From the NCBI GenBank assembly GCA_015272165.1, contig JACYMF010000086.1, forward strand, positions 1 through 61,682: a stretch of 61,682 nucleotides of DNA, in the 5' to 3' direction. The position numbers were made by a program, and so were the translations under genes. Numbering within the stretch: position 1 is the stretch's first letter; every line of letters starts with the position of its first letter. Positions 39,263 through 49,417 of this stretch are shown here, piece by piece. The notes beneath the pieces are model-generated. The model ran no database searches. It was not told the origin of the DNA and was given only the letters and a program-made list of their open reading frames with translations. The stretch comes from Cyanobacterium sp. T60_A2020_053 (GTDB lineage Bacteria > Cyanobacteriota > Cyanobacteriia > Cyanobacteriales > Cyanobacteriaceae).

Positions 39263-40246
39263 ATGGCAGAAACTTTGATGTTTAACGCTTTGCGTGAAGC
39301 TATTGACGAAGAAATGGGACAAAATGAGCAAGTTTTTGTCCTTGGGGAAGATGTAGGACTTTATGGCGGATCGTACAAAGTTACTAAAGGTTTATATGAG
39401 AAATACGGGGAGTTTAGGGTTTTAGATACTCCTATCGCCGAAAATAGTTTCACGGGAATGGCGGTGGGCGCTGCGATGACGGGATTACGCCCTATTATAG
39501 AGGGTATGAATATGGGCTTTTTATTACTGGCGTTTAACCAAATTGCCAATAATGCTGGTATGATGCGTTACACATCGGGGGGTAATTTTAAAATTCCCAT
39601 AGTAATTCGTGGACCTGGGGGCGTTGGCAGACAGTTGGGTGCTGAACATTCCCAAAGGTTAGAGGCTTATTTTCAAGCGGTGCCGGGGCTTAAAATCGTG
39701 GCTTGTTCTACTGCTTACAATGCCAAAGGTTTATTAAAATCAGCCATTAGAGATGATAACCCTGTGTTATTTTTTGAACACGTTTTACTATACAATCATA
39801 AAGAAAATTTGCCGGCGCATGAATACACTTTGCCGTTAGATAAAGCGGAAATGGTACGCAAGGGTAAGGATGTGACGATTTTAACCTATTCTCGCATGAG
39901 ACATCATTGCACCCAAGCTCTTAAACAGTTGGAAAAAGAAGGTTTTGATCCAGAAATTATCGATTTAATCTCCCTCAAGCCTTTGGATATGGAAACTATT
40001 GGCGAATCTATCCGTAAAACTCACAAAGTGATTATTGTGGAAGAATGTATGAAAAGTGGGGGCATCGGCGCTGAGTTAACGGCTTCTATTAATGATCAAT
40101 TATTTGATGAGTTGGATGCGCCCGTCGTCCGTTTAGCGTCTCAGGATATTCCTACCCCTTACAATGGTACTTTAGAACGTTTAACCATTGTGCAACCTGA
40201 ACAGATTGTGGAAGCGGTGCGCAAAATTATGAGTCATCAAATTTAG
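39263..40246 (+). CDS. pdhB: Pyruvate dehydrogenase E1 beta subunit
   Basis: A 327-residue transketolase-like beta subunit which with PdhA decarboxylates pyruvate in the PDH complex. Diagnostic segments: [58 protein letters not shown], and C-terminal [14 protein letters not shown]. Upstream of secD-secF, a gene order kept in cyanobacteria. A GC-rich hairpin lies between it and secD. Confidence 0.95.
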   Translation: MAETLMFNALREAIDEEMGQNEQVFVLGEDVGLYGGSYKVTKGLYEKYGEFRVLDTPIAENSFTGMAVGAAMTGLRPIIEGMNMGFLLLAFNQIANNAGMMRYTSGGNFKIPIVIRGPGGVGRQLGAEHSQRLEAYFQAVPGLKIVACSTAYNAKGLLKSAIRDDNPVLFFEHVLLYNHKENLPAHEYTLPLDKAEMVRKGKDVTILTYSRMRHHCTQALKQLEKEGFDPEIIDLISLKPLDMETIGESIRKTHKVIIVEECMKSGGIGAELTASINDQLFDELDAPVVRLASQDIPTPYNGTLERLTIVQPEQIVEAVRKIMSHQI

Positions 40247-40320
40247 TTTTGAAGAAAACCCACCAATCCCTGCTTCGTAAGGGGGGTTGCAAAGTCAGGT
40301 ACAAAATGCTTTGCCCCCAT

Positions 40321-40342
40321 CCCCTCTCCCACAGGAGAGGGG
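40321..40342 (+). terminator. Hairpin between pdhB and secD
   Basis: Stem CCCCTCTCC/GGAGAGGGG with loop CACA, same family as the atp terminator but with no long T-run, so partial termination or mRNA processing is more likely. Confidence 0.55.
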
Positions 40343-40377
40343 TGTATTTAATTTATTAAAAATATTTATATTACATT

Positions 40378-41802
40378 GTGGAAAAACAAAGAACTTTTAT
40401 ACTTTTAATTATTGTGTTGGTGGTAATATCCATCGTGACTCTAATTAATTTACCATTACAACTGGGTTTAGATTTGCGTGGTGGTTCGCAGTTAACTATT
40501 CAGTTAAAAACCACTGAGGAAGTGCCAGAAATTACCGAAAATCGCTTGGAAGCCGTGCGCCAAGTTATTAGCAATCGGGTTAACGGTTTGGGTGTTTCGG
40601 AAGCGGTGGTGCAGAGTGTGGGAGAAGACCGCATTTTGGTACAATTACCCGGTGTAAGTGATCCTCAAGAGGCTGAAAGGGTATTGGGTGGCACAGCGCA
40701 GTTAGATTTTCGCACGGAAACTAATGATGCTGAAATTCGCGCTCAGTTAGAGGTGAGACAACGGGAATTAACGGAGTTGTTAATCGAGGCTCAGGGTGTT
40801 ACAGATGATGAGGCTAAAAATGCGGAGATTTTAGCCCAAATTGAAGCTAAACAAGCTCAAATTGCTGAAATTAGTGAAAATCTTTATGTCAAGAGTGAGT
40901 TAAATGGTGAAAAATTAAGCTCCGCCGGATACCAACCTAGTCAGCAGGGGGATACTTGGGAAGTAATTTTGGAGTTTAACAATGAGGGGGGAAGGTTATT
41001 TGCTGAGTTAACTAAGAGTATCGCAGGAACCGGGAGAAGGTTAGGAATTTTCCTCGATGATCAATTAGTCAGCGCCCCCGGCGTAAGCGCAGAATATGCT
41101 TCTACCGGCATAGCTGGAGGCAGGGCTAGTATTTCCGGTGATTTTACGTTGGAGGGCGCTAGGGAGTTAGCTTTACAGCTTGAGGGAGGGGCGCTACCTG
41201 TGCCGGTGGAGATTGTGGAAAATAGGACGGTGGGCGCTACTCTTGGACAAGATAGCATTCGCCGTAGTATTATCGCTGGTTTAGCTGGTTTGGTGCTAGT
41301 TTTAGTTTATATGGGCGTTTATTACCGCTTACCCGGTGTTTTAGCCGATATTTCTTTAATTATCTATGGTTTGCTCAATTTAGCTTGTTTTTCCTTAGCT
41401 GGAGTTACTTTGACTTTACCCGGTATTGCTGGTTTTATCCTTAGCATCGGCATGGCAGTAGATGCTAATGTACTCATTTTTGAGCGCACGAGGGAGGAGT
41501 TACGAGATGGTAAAACTCTTTATCGGGCTGTGGAATCAGGTTTTCATCGAGCTTTTTCCAGTATTCTCGATAGCAATGTGACGACTTTAATTGCTTGTGG
41601 GGCGCTATTCTGGTTAGGTTCGGGTTTGGTAAAAGGTTTTGCTTTAACTCTTGCTATTGGGGTAGCGGTGAGTATGTTTACGGCTTTAACTTGCACTCGC
41701 ACTTTGTTGTTAATTGCGGTTTTAGGTTTTCCGAAGGTAAGACAAAAACCTGAGTTATTTTGTCCTAATCTTACTCCTGTTCAAAGTAAAGCTACCAGTT
41801 AA
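40378..41802 (+). CDS. secD: Protein translocase subunit SecD
   Basis: A 474-residue (GTG start) RND-like membrane protein that uses the proton gradient to complete Sec export. N-terminal helix then the [13 protein letters not shown] motif, a large periplasmic domain (P1) with an inserted Gln/Glu/Ala coiled stretch (about 120-165), and five C-terminal helices including [18 protein letters not shown]. Complete. Followed 114 bases later by secF. Confidence 0.95.
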   Translation: MEKQRTFILLIIVLVVISIVTLINLPLQLGLDLRGGSQLTIQLKTTEEVPEITENRLEAVRQVISNRVNGLGVSEAVVQSVGEDRILVQLPGVSDPQEAERVLGGTAQLDFRTETNDAEIRAQLEVRQRELTELLIEAQGVTDDEAKNAEILAQIEAKQAQIAEISENLYVKSELNGEKLSSAGYQPSQQGDTWEVILEFNNEGGRLFAELTKSIAGTGRRLGIFLDDQLVSAPGVSAEYASTGIAGGRASISGDFTLEGARELALQLEGGALPVPVEIVENRTVGATLGQDSIRRSIIAGLAGLVLVLVYMGVYYRLPGVLADISLIIYGLLNLACFSLAGVTLTLPGIAGFILSIGMAVDANVLIFERTREELRDGKTLYRAVESGFHRAFSSILDSNVTTLIACGALFWLGSGLVKGFALTLAIGVAVSMFTALTCTRTLLLIAVLGFPKVRQKPELFCPNLTPVQSKATS

Positions 41803-41816
41803 TTATTAAATAGAAT

Positions 41817-41851
41817 CTTGTAGGGGTTGAATAATATTCAACCCCTACAAG
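41817..41851. repeat. Perfect 35-base palindrome between secD and secF
   Basis: Two 17-base perfect arms (CTTGTAGGGGTTGAATA and its complement) around a single A. A related copy lies at 29602-29636. Positioned 15 bases after the secD stop, it could modulate the secD/secF ratio. Confidence 0.85.
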
Positions 41852-41915
41852 CCAATGAAAAATAATTAATTATCTATTATCAATTATTCATTATTATTCA
41901 TTATTCATTATTTTT

Positions 41916-42863
41916 ATGATTCATTTTAGTGTTGTTAAGTGGGAAAAACTGTGGTGGACTATCTCTGCCGTTTTATGTCTTATAAGTATCATCGCAATGG
42001 TAATATCTTACAATGTCATCGGCGCCCCTCTGCGCCCCAGTATCGACTTTGTGGGTGGCACAAGGTTACAGTTAGAAAAAGATTGTAGCATTGCTGATAA
42101 TTGCTCTCAACCTATCACGGTTAATGATGTAAGAGTGGTTTTAGAAAAACAAAATCTCGCTAATAGCAGTATTCAAATTATTGGCGAGGAAAAACAGGGT
42201 ATTTCTATTCGCACTCAAACCCTCGATGTGGAAACGAGAACTATTTTACAGGAAGCCTTAACTGCGGAAATTGGCACATTTGACCCGGAAACTGTGCAAA
42301 TTGACACCGTAGGTCCTAGTATTGGTCAAGAACTCTTTACTTCTGGTATTCTCGCCCTTTTAGTGTCATTTTTTGGTATCATCGTCTATCTAAGTATTCG
42401 TTTTAAAACCGATTACGCTGTTTTTGCTATTGTAGCGTTGGTTCATGATGCGCTAATTGCGACGGGCGCTTTTGCTATTCTCGGTTTAGTGGCTAATGTG
42501 GAAGTGGATACGCTATTTTTAGTTGCATTACTAACTATTATCGGTTTTTCGGTTAACGATACGGTGGTAATTTATGATCGCATTCGAGAAATCAGCAAGG
42601 ATGAAAATATGGACAATGCCACCATGAATGAAACGGTGGATATTGCGGTTAATCAAACTTTAACACGCTCAATCAATACCAGTTTAACTACTTTATTACC
42701 TCTAGTAGCTATTTATTTATTTGGTGGTGAAACTCTCAAATATTTTGCTCTTGCTTTAATTATTGGTTTTTTGGCGGGCGCTTATTCTAGTATTTTTGTG
42801 GCTAGTACCCTTTTAGGTTGGTGGCGTAAAATTAGTCGTAAACCACAATTATCCCAAAGTTAG
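41916..42863 (+). CDS. secF: Protein translocase subunit SecF
   Basis: A 315-residue SecF: N-terminal helix, [13 protein letters not shown] motif (equivalent to SecD DLRGG), periplasmic domain, five C-terminal helices with [15 protein letters not shown]. Acts with SecD in Sec export. Normal length. No downstream partner on the strand. Confidence 0.95.
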   Translation: MIHFSVVKWEKLWWTISAVLCLISIIAMVISYNVIGAPLRPSIDFVGGTRLQLEKDCSIADNCSQPITVNDVRVVLEKQNLANSSIQIIGEEKQGISIRTQTLDVETRTILQEALTAEIGTFDPETVQIDTVGPSIGQELFTSGILALLVSFFGIIVYLSIRFKTDYAVFAIVALVHDALIATGAFAILGLVANVEVDTLFLVALLTIIGFSVNDTVVIYDRIREISKDENMDNATMNETVDIAVNQTLTRSINTSLTTLLPLVAIYLFGGETLKYFALALIIGFLAGAYSSIFVASTLLGWWRKISRKPQLSQS

Positions 42864-43178
42864 CATGAGAAAAATTGACAATTGATAATGGATCATTGAC
42901 AATGATGAGGCTTTACCATCTCATGTTATGTCCTTTCGATCACTTATAAATCAATTCAAAATAATCTTAGTTCAATTTATTGAACGGGATACTGTTGGTT
43001 CCGTGTAATTCATTACACGGTGGGTGTAGGGCGAAGATACAATCTTTTAATAACTAATTATCCGAATTTGATATAATAAGGGTTTTGATTTATTCAGCAG
43101 ACTGTAATTGTTTTTTAATTCTAAATTGTTTCTTCCCTTTGCCTTTTTAACTTTTCCCTTTTTTCCAGCGCACTCCAG
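42864..43178. repeat. Family B repeat plus solitary family A end
   Basis: From about 42952 to 43080 a repeat containing GTTCAAT/ATTGAAC and the perfect 20-base palindrome CCGTGTAATTCATTACACGG (43001-43020). It runs directly into TTGATTTATTCAGCAGAC (about 43086-43105), the right end of a family A element. Other B copies are near 33985-34145 (reverse), 48525-48645 and, in part, 55259-55288. Confidence 0.7.
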
Positions 43179-43634
43179 TTAATTTTTAATTTGAGAATTG
43201 CGCACTAGCCAATAACTTAAAGATAAACAGAGCGTGGCAATTCCTAAAGCAATTAAATCCATTTTTTCGTATTGTTTTGGATCAAAAATAACTATTTTTC
43301 TGGCAACGGCGATTAACGCTGTTACCAAGACTAATTCGACTCGTACTATATGTTTACGAAGGTAGGCAGTAATATTTTCTAGTAATTCCAAGGCAATTAA
43401 AATATTCAAAAATAATCCAAAAATTTCAATAATTGTTGTGGTAAAAAAGCCTACTTGACCTTGATATAATAAATCTTTTCCTAATGTAATAATCAAGTCT
43501 ATCGATGAGGTAAAAATCACTACAATAAGAGTAATAGATAATATTTTAGAAACGATATTTTCTGTAATATGAATTAATTTTAAAAAAATTTTATCGTTTA
43601 AAGCTACACTTAAATATTTAATAATTTGCTTCAT
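43179..43634 (-). CDS. PsiE-family membrane protein
   Basis: A 151-residue four-helix membrane protein with the PsiE pattern (IEIFGLFLNILIALELLENITAYL, then VELVLVTALIAVARKIVI). Paralogous to the flv4-2 operon middle gene in this window. PsiE was named as phosphate-starvation-inducible in E. coli, but its activity is unknown. A complete family A relic begins five bases upstream of the ATG, so its promoter and ribosome-binding site must lie within the relic. Confidence 0.8.
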   Translation of the reverse strand: MKQIIKYLSVALNDKIFLKLIHITENIVSKILSITLIVVIFTSSIDLIITLGKDLLYQGQVGFFTTTIIEIFGLFLNILIALELLENITAYLRKHIVRVELVLVTALIAVARKIVIFDPKQYEKMDLIALGIATLCLSLSYWLVRNSQIKN

Positions 43635-43639
43635 AGTTA

Positions 43640-43895
43640 GGGTTTGCTGAAAAAGTGGAGTGGTGAGAGGAGGTGTCAGGCTTCGGGTGTCAGGTTTCAG
43701 GTGAAATGCTTATAAATCAAAGACTTTAGCCAAATAGTTATTTTTCATAAATTGCTAATTTGTCTCAATAATTTTCGATGGGAATGGAAAAAATAGAGTG
43801 TTTTTAGAGAAAAAATCAATTTATGACACTTTTTGTTGTGTAGAATAGACTTTAAACCTTTATTTGACAAGGGTTTTGATTTATTCAGCAGACCC
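43640..43895. mobile_element. Family A transposon relic (MITE), complete 256-bp copy
   Basis: Ends GGGTTTGCTGAAAAAG and TTATTCAGCAGACCC with TA on both sides (extended flanks TAGTTA on both sides). Same length as the 11070 copy. It abuts the start codon of the PsiE gene. Confidence 0.85.
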
Positions 43896-44011
43896 TAGTT
43901 AAATTTTAATAAAAAATTATTTCAGTTCTTCTACAATTAACATTAGCATCCCAAAATACACATCTCCAAATCTGGCTAGAAGCCCAAAATAAGGGAACAA
44001 AATATTTTTTG

Positions 44012-44947
44012 CTAAAAATCCCAATCTTCTTCCTCGTCATAATAATCATCGTTGGGGGAATTTTTGCTAGGGGTAATTACTCGATAGGAAACGTCATAAA
44101 TATCATCAGGACTTCTATTGGTAGCTTGATTAGTTCTTACTTTAGCGCTTTTGGGGACAATTTCTGTTCTTTCCTTGGGCTGATAGGAGTAAGGCGCTGC
44201 TTGACGAGGTTTGACACTAACGGGGGAGGGCGCTTCTTTTAATGGGTTTTTTGGTAATGAATCATTTTTATCAGGAGTTTCTGTGGATATTTCTTCGGAG
44301 GGTATATCTATGGGTAAAGGATTTTTTGCTTCGTATTCTGATGATGGTGGCTGGGGTGAGGAACTTTTTTCTGTTTCATATTCTGATGATGGTGGCTGGG
44401 GTGAGGGGCTTTTTTCTGTTTCGTATTCTGATGATGGCTGGGGTGAAGGGCGCTGGTTTATTTTATCTTCTATATATTCTTCTTTTTCTTGGGATGATAT
44501 ATTCAAATTATCTTTGATTTTGATTGATTTTTGAGTAACTTCTTCTGCATAAAAATCATCATCATTATTATTTATTGAATTATCGTTATCTTTTTGATAT
44601 GAAAACTGATTTTTTTCTTGGTTATATTCGGGTATATCATCTTCATAAATAGGTGGTTCTTTATACTGATAAGAAGGCTGAGGATTAGTGGGAGGTGGAT
44701 TATTCTTGATTGGTGGTTGTGGAGATGTGTAGAATTGAGGATATTTAGGGATGGATAATTTAATGATTAGCTGAATAATCACACTAGAAATCAGCCCTGC
44801 ACAAAAAGCGAGTAATAAGGTAATAGAGAATGGTAAATTAAGAAAGTTTATGCCAAAAAATACTATGGATATTTGCTGAAAATTTTGTATAAAAAGCAAG
44901 GCTATTAAACCTAGTATTATCAGTAAAAATAAATTTTTAACACCCAT
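44012..44947 (-). CDS. LapA-like (DUF1049) membrane protein with Pro-rich cytoplasmic tail
   Basis: A 311-residue protein. Two N-terminal membrane helices (LFLLIILGLIALLFIQNFQQI and LPFSITLLLAFCAGLISSVII) form the LapA/DUF1049 hairpin. A long disordered tail follows, with near-identical tandem segments SPSPQPPSSEYETEKS (about 170-210) encoded by a DNA tandem repeat at about 44330-44440. The conserved C-terminus reads DVSYRVITPSKNSPND and a DYYDEEEDWDF end. Cyanobacterial members keep that acidic end, suggesting a binding site. LapA in E. coli helps regulate LPS synthesis, and transfer of that role is inference. Confidence 0.75.
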   Translation of the reverse strand: MGVKNLFLLIILGLIALLFIQNFQQISIVFFGINFLNLPFSITLLLAFCAGLISSVIIQLIIKLSIPKYPQFYTSPQPPIKNNPPPTNPQPSYQYKEPPIYEDDIPEYNQEKNQFSYQKDNDNSINNNDDDFYAEEVTQKSIKIKDNLNISSQEKEEYIEDKINQRPSPQPSSEYETEKSPSPQPPSSEYETEKSSSPQPPSSEYEAKNPLPIDIPSEEISTETPDKNDSLPKNPLKEAPSPVSVKPRQAAPYSYQPKERTEIVPKSAKVRTNQATNRSPDDIYDVSYRVITPSKNSPNDDYYDEEEDWDF

Positions 44948-45193
44948 TAAAATAATCTGTATGTATAATTAAATTTTTTTGCTCACCATAGGCAAAATTA
45001 TAGCAAAGATAGCGTTTTTAATAGTTATAAGGTAGAAAAGTAAAATTAAACTACTTCATTATTACAAGATTTAAGCTCACCTCATTAGTCGGAAAATTGC
45101 TATATGTTATGAATACTGTTTAGAAAATGCTGACTCAATGATATGATCTGTTCAGTCTATTTGTAGTTATATATTCTGTTAAAAATTAAAGCA

Positions 45194-45463
45194 ATGGCAA
45201 AGTATCTTTTATTTGGTAGTTATTGTGATGATGTGTTGGTGCGGAGGGCGCCCTTCCGCAATGCGCACCTCACCGGTTTACAACAACAAAAAGAACAAGG
45301 AATATTAATCACCATCGGACCTACCAAAGATAATAGCAAAGTCTTTGGCATCTATGAAGCAGAAAATGAAGAAATAGTTAAAAAATTGGTAGAATCAGAC
45401 CCCTATTGGGAAAATGGTATTTGGACAGATTATGAAATCAAAGAATGGATACAAGCGTTTTAA
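45194..45463 (+). CDS. YciI-family protein
   Basis: An 89-residue ferredoxin-like alpha-beta protein: MAKYLLFGSYCDD, HLTGLQQQKEQGILITIGPT, then VKKLVESDPYWENGIWTDYEIKEW. YciI proteins are small putative enzymes or accessory domains, usually with a His-Asp dyad, and the substrate is unknown. Its TAA stop shares the bases TTAA with the stop of the convergent UPF0182 gene. Confidence 0.85.
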   Translation: MAKYLLFGSYCDDVLVRRAPFRNAHLTGLQQQKEQGILITIGPTKDNSKVFGIYEAENEEIVKKLVESDPYWENGIWTDYEIKEWIQAF

Positions 45464-48381
45464 GGGATTCCCAACTCTTGTAAAGGGCGAATAATCGTCG
45501 GTTCATTCACCTGATCTGGTGCAAAAATACTATCCAGCGCCCCTCGCAACGTATTAGCCATCACGATTTGATTTTCATAAACCACGATTACCCTAGTTAA
45601 AGCTGGAATACTATTTTGATCCGCCTCTAAATACACAGGCTCAACATACAATAAAGATTGTTCGATAGGTATTACCAATAAATTACCCTGTATAGCTTTT
45701 GAACCTTGACGATTCCATAAAGAAATCTGCTCAGAAATAATCGGGTCTTGATTTATCAACGCTTCCACCTGATCCGGTCCAAAAATTAACCGTTGTTTCG
45801 GAAACTGATACAACAACAACTTACCATAATTATCCCCATCACAGCGCGCGGCTAACCATGCAATCAAATTAGAACGAGAAACAGGAGTATAAGGCTGTAA
45901 TAAAATAAACTCCTCTTGAGTTTCCGTCGGTAACTTCATAATTAAATAATAAGGATCAATAGATAAAGGCTCATCCCCATAGATTTCCTGTGGCACTTGC
46001 CATTGATCTTCCCTGTTGTAAAATACTTGAGGATTCTCCACATGATAAGTTAAAAGCCTCTCCGACTGAGTATTAAATAAATCAATGGGATAACGGATAT
46101 GTTGACGAATATCCACCGGCATTTCCTCTAAAGGCAAAAATAAATCAGGGAAAATCTCACCCCAAGCACGAATTAACGGATCATTTTCATCACTAATATA
46201 AAACTTAGTCGTACCGTTATAAGCATCTACCACCACTTTAACCGAATTACGAATGTAGTTAAAATGATTCTCGCCTCCATCAGAATAGGGATAATAATTA
46301 GAAATGGTGTAACCATCAACTAACCAATATAGATGGTTATAATCTCCCTCTCGACCATCCGCTACCACAATATAAGGATCACGGTCATAATGGAGGAAGG
46401 GCGCTATGGCTTTAATACGTTCATTTATATTGCGACGAAAGAAAATACGAGTATCCTCAGTAAAATTATCCGTCAATAACATCCGCCAATCTCGTAAATA
46501 AACTGAAAAAATCAACTTTTTAGCAAAATCACCAATATTAATACCCCCCAAACCCTTATGAACCGTATTAAAATTTTCCTCCCCACTAGGAAAATCAAAC
46601 TCTGGCACCCTCGTATTAGTCATCACATAATTATCCGTCAACTCCCCAAAATAAATTCTTGGGCGCACAAAAGGGATAGTTTCTTTAATTAAAGGTGAAG
46701 AAGTATTTAACTCCCCCGGATCGCGCTCAGAGCCAATATCATTGATAAAATAAAATGGTAATCCTCCCTCCACCACACGATTAACAGGAGACATGGTAAA
46801 ACCGTAACCATGAGTATAAATTAGATGTTCATTAACCCAAGTTTTGGCGGGGAGAGGCATAAAATCAGTATCTAATTCTCTTGGTGCAACAATTACCTGT
46901 TTATACCTTAATTCTTCATTTTCATTATAAATATTGTAACGATCAATATCACCATCAGGAAAAACATAATAAGGTCTAATTTGTTGTAACTGTCGATTAG
47001 CCTGTAAAATTGGCTTAGTGTCCCATAAACGAATATTATCAACAGTTAAATTATTTTTTTCTAAATCTTCCGCCGTTAAATTGCCCTCTGGATTAAAAGT
47101 TTGTACCTCAATTTGATCCAAATTAAAAGCCGATTTTGTTGCCTCAATATTTCTAATTAAATAAGATTCTTCTAGGCTTAACTCATTAGGTTGTACAATG
47201 GTATTTTGTACTAACTCCACCAACAATAAACCGCTACCATAAAAAGCCAAATAAACAAGAAAAGGTAATACAGAAAAAGACCAAATTTTTTTACCTTTGT
47301 TATTTTTTCCAGCGCCCGTCACCCCTTTCACAAATAACCAAAGAGCCAGAAAAATAACCATATAAGAAGCAATAGTTTCAAGAGGTAAAGAAATTCTCAC
47401 ATCTGCATAACCAGCGCCCGTCACCACCCCTCGCTTAGATAATAATAAACCATAACGATTTAACCAATGAACACCAGCTAAAGTAAATAAAATACCACTA
47501 GCTAAAAAATAAATATGCCTTAATTGTTGACGACATAAACCATTAAATTTCCCCTCACTCAAACTATTATTAGCTGTCAAATAAATTAATAAACAACCTA
47601 AAATACTATAAATAAATAAACCCTGTAACCAAAAATCTATTAACTGTAAAAGTGGTAAATTAAAAATATAAAAACTATAATCAATATTTAATAGAGGATC
47701 ACTTTTGTCAAAAGAAACACTGTTAAAAAATAACAAAAACTTATACCAATAACTGCTACTGATAAAAGTAAATGAAAAGCTAAATATAACTGTTAAAAGA
47801 TATAAACTAAATCTTGTTTTCAGAATTAGTAAAAAAGCCACGAAAAATACCAGAAATATTTGCCAAGTAGTCTCCGAAATATTGCCCACCAAAGAAGCTA
47901 ATTGATTTAACTTAAAAGGTGATTCTACCGAAGTGCTTAAATTAGGAAGATTAATACTAACTTGCCATGCACCATTAACAGTCTCAGTATAAAAAATTAA
48001 ACTTACACTAATTAAAAAACTAAAAAGAATAACACAAAATAATAAAACTCTTATCTTAACAGGTGAAGATTGAGGAATATATTTTTTATTGCCGTTTTCA
48101 TAATATAGTTTTTGTAAGTTTTTACTTTTTTCTGCATAGATTAAATTACTAAATATAAACAGTATTGAACTTAAAAAAGTACCTAATCCCAAAATTATTT
48201 TAGTATTGAATCTTGTCAAAAATACCTCAAAATAATTCAACTCTTTAAACCATAAAGTCTCTGCTCCAAAATAACTCAGACCGAGCAGAATTAACCAAGT
48301 AAATAGTAACACTATCAATATAGTGTAAATAATTTTTATAGGGGAATCAAATAAACTCTTTTTTCTGGTTATTTCTATCAT
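45460..48381 (-). CDS. UPF0182-family large membrane protein
   Basis: A 973-residue protein with about seven N-terminal transmembrane helices (first ~350 residues) and a large extracytoplasmic domain. Family-typical text: WVNEHLIYTHGYGFTMSPVNRV, GGLPFYFINDI, RNSVKVVVDAYNGTTKFYI and IRPYYVFPDGDIDRY. Widespread in actinobacteria and cyanobacteria with unknown function, though often guessed to act on envelope or extracellular substrates. Full length. The last codon overlaps the convergent YciI stop. Confidence 0.92.
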   Translation of the reverse strand: MIEITRKKSLFDSPIKIIYTILIVLLFTWLILLGLSYFGAETLWFKELNYFEVFLTRFNTKIILGLGTFLSSILFIFSNLIYAEKSKNLQKLYYENGNKKYIPQSSPVKIRVLLFCVILFSFLISVSLIFYTETVNGAWQVSINLPNLSTSVESPFKLNQLASLVGNISETTWQIFLVFFVAFLLILKTRFSLYLLTVIFSFSFTFISSSYWYKFLLFFNSVSFDKSDPLLNIDYSFYIFNLPLLQLIDFWLQGLFIYSILGCLLIYLTANNSLSEGKFNGLCRQQLRHIYFLASGILFTLAGVHWLNRYGLLLSKRGVVTGAGYADVRISLPLETIASYMVIFLALWLFVKGVTGAGKNNKGKKIWSFSVLPFLVYLAFYGSGLLLVELVQNTIVQPNELSLEESYLIRNIEATKSAFNLDQIEVQTFNPEGNLTAEDLEKNNLTVDNIRLWDTKPILQANRQLQQIRPYYVFPDGDIDRYNIYNENEELRYKQVIVAPRELDTDFMPLPAKTWVNEHLIYTHGYGFTMSPVNRVVEGGLPFYFINDIGSERDPGELNTSSPLIKETIPFVRPRIYFGELTDNYVMTNTRVPEFDFPSGEENFNTVHKGLGGINIGDFAKKLIFSVYLRDWRMLLTDNFTEDTRIFFRRNINERIKAIAPFLHYDRDPYIVVADGREGDYNHLYWLVDGYTISNYYPYSDGGENHFNYIRNSVKVVVDAYNGTTKFYISDENDPLIRAWGEIFPDLFLPLEEMPVDIRQHIRYPIDLFNTQSERLLTYHVENPQVFYNREDQWQVPQEIYGDEPLSIDPYYLIMKLPTETQEEFILLQPYTPVSRSNLIAWLAARCDGDNYGKLLLYQFPKQRLIFGPDQVEALINQDPIISEQISLWNRQGSKAIQGNLLVIPIEQSLLYVEPVYLEADQNSIPALTRVIVVYENQIVMANTLRGALDSIFAPDQVNEPTIIRPLQELGIP

Positions 48382-48524
48382 ATTTTTTCAAAAATACTTA
48401 ATTAGGCAAATCATATCAAATCTATTTGGTTTTTTAAAACCCGGTCAGTAATATAGCAATCCCTTCTCAGTTGTGAAATATCCAAAGATACAGAATAAAT
48501 TTATATTTTTTATGACAATTATTT

Positions 48525-48645
48525 CAAAATAATCTTAGTTCAATTTGTTGAACGAAATAACATTAGTTCCATACAACAAATTACACGGAGGGTAAATTAT
48601 GAAGATATAATCTTTTATAAAAGATTACCCGAACCTGATATTACT
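48525..48645. repeat. Family B repeat, degenerate copy
   Basis: Contains TAATCTTAGTTCAATTTGTTG and AAATTACACGGAGGG blocks matching the copy at 42952-43080, but the inner palindromes carry mismatches. Confidence 0.6.
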
Positions 48646-48674
48646 TATTAATTTGATAAGGTAAAATTAAAAAA

Positions 48675-49052
48675 TTAGTCAATAAGCAAAGTTATATCAT
48701 AGAGAGGAAACTTAGTATCAAGGGTGATAATCGTTAAGTCCTCAATCATCGCTTGAGCAATTAACATTCTGTCAAAAGGATCTTTATGATGTAATGGTAA
48801 ATCCGTTACTTTTAATCCATGCTCTGCTGTAATATCTAAAACTCTAAAATAATTATCTTTCAGCTTTTCTAATAAGTTATTAGGCACAAATAACTTACCC
48901 AAAGACTTTTTTATAGACATTTCCCATACCGTCGCCGCACTAACAAAAATCATATTTTCAGGGTGACAAATAACTGCTCTTATTTGGGGAGATAATTTTG
49001 CTTCATCTCCTAACCACCATAAGAGAATATGAGTATCTAATAAAAACTTCAT
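48675..49052 (-). CDS. vapC: PIN-domain toxin, VapC-like (Sll0205 type)
   Basis: A 125-residue PIN ribonuclease with D6 (LLDTHILLWWLG), E in ATVWEMSIKKS, HHKDPFDRMLIAQAM and ITLDTKF. Clear relative of the 22733-23119 toxin. It overlaps the antitoxin gene by four bases. Confidence 0.9.
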   Translation of the reverse strand: MKFLLDTHILLWWLGDEAKLSPQIRAVICHPENMIFVSAATVWEMSIKKSLGKLFVPNNLLEKLKDNYFRVLDITAEHGLKVTDLPLHHKDPFDRMLIAQAMIEDLTIITLDTKFPLYDITLLID

Positions 49053-49330
49053 TCATCTTCTCCGTAAAACATAGCGTTAATTTCGGGAGACTCATCATCA
49101 AAATCATCTGCAATCCAAATTTGTCCTTTCCAACCACCAGCAGTGCGAGGTTTTAATGGCTTATTATCTGTAGTCACCTTTGCCTCACTGGATGAAAAAG
49201 GTAAAACTGTCGCTAAGGGCACACCATCACGGGTTAAAATAACTTCTACCTGATTTTGAATAGCTGACAATAACTCCGAAAACCTATCCTGTAATAAATT
49301 GACATCAAAGGTTTTTTTCAACATGGTCAA
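49049..49330 (-). CDS. Type II antitoxin, Phd/YefM family
   Basis: A 93-residue antitoxin: FDVNLLQDRFSELLSAIQNQVEVILTRDGVPLATVLPF N-terminal dimerisation fold and a C-terminal toxin-binding tail containing AGGWKGQIWIADDFDDESPE. Overlap of four bases with the toxin gene indicates coupling. Confidence 0.87.
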   Translation of the reverse strand: MTMLKKTFDVNLLQDRFSELLSAIQNQVEVILTRDGVPLATVLPFSSSEAKVTTDNKPLKPRTAGGWKGQIWIADDFDDESPEINAMFYGEDE

Positions 49331-49417
49331 AATTTATTTGTTGGTATAATTTCATTATAGAATGCAAGAAAAATATACTATATACCCAAGACCTTGCTAA
49401 AAGATAACGAAAATAAT

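Noticed and set aside
43920-44010. Codon-like stretch LQIWLEAQNKGTKYFLL 5' of the LapA-like gene end
   Set aside because: Bounded by stops and overlapping the opposite-strand gene, with insufficient evidence for a gene remnant.
44209-44534. Plus-strand frames over the LapA-like gene
   Set aside because: Shadow frames of the Ser/Pro-rich minus-strand tandem repeat.
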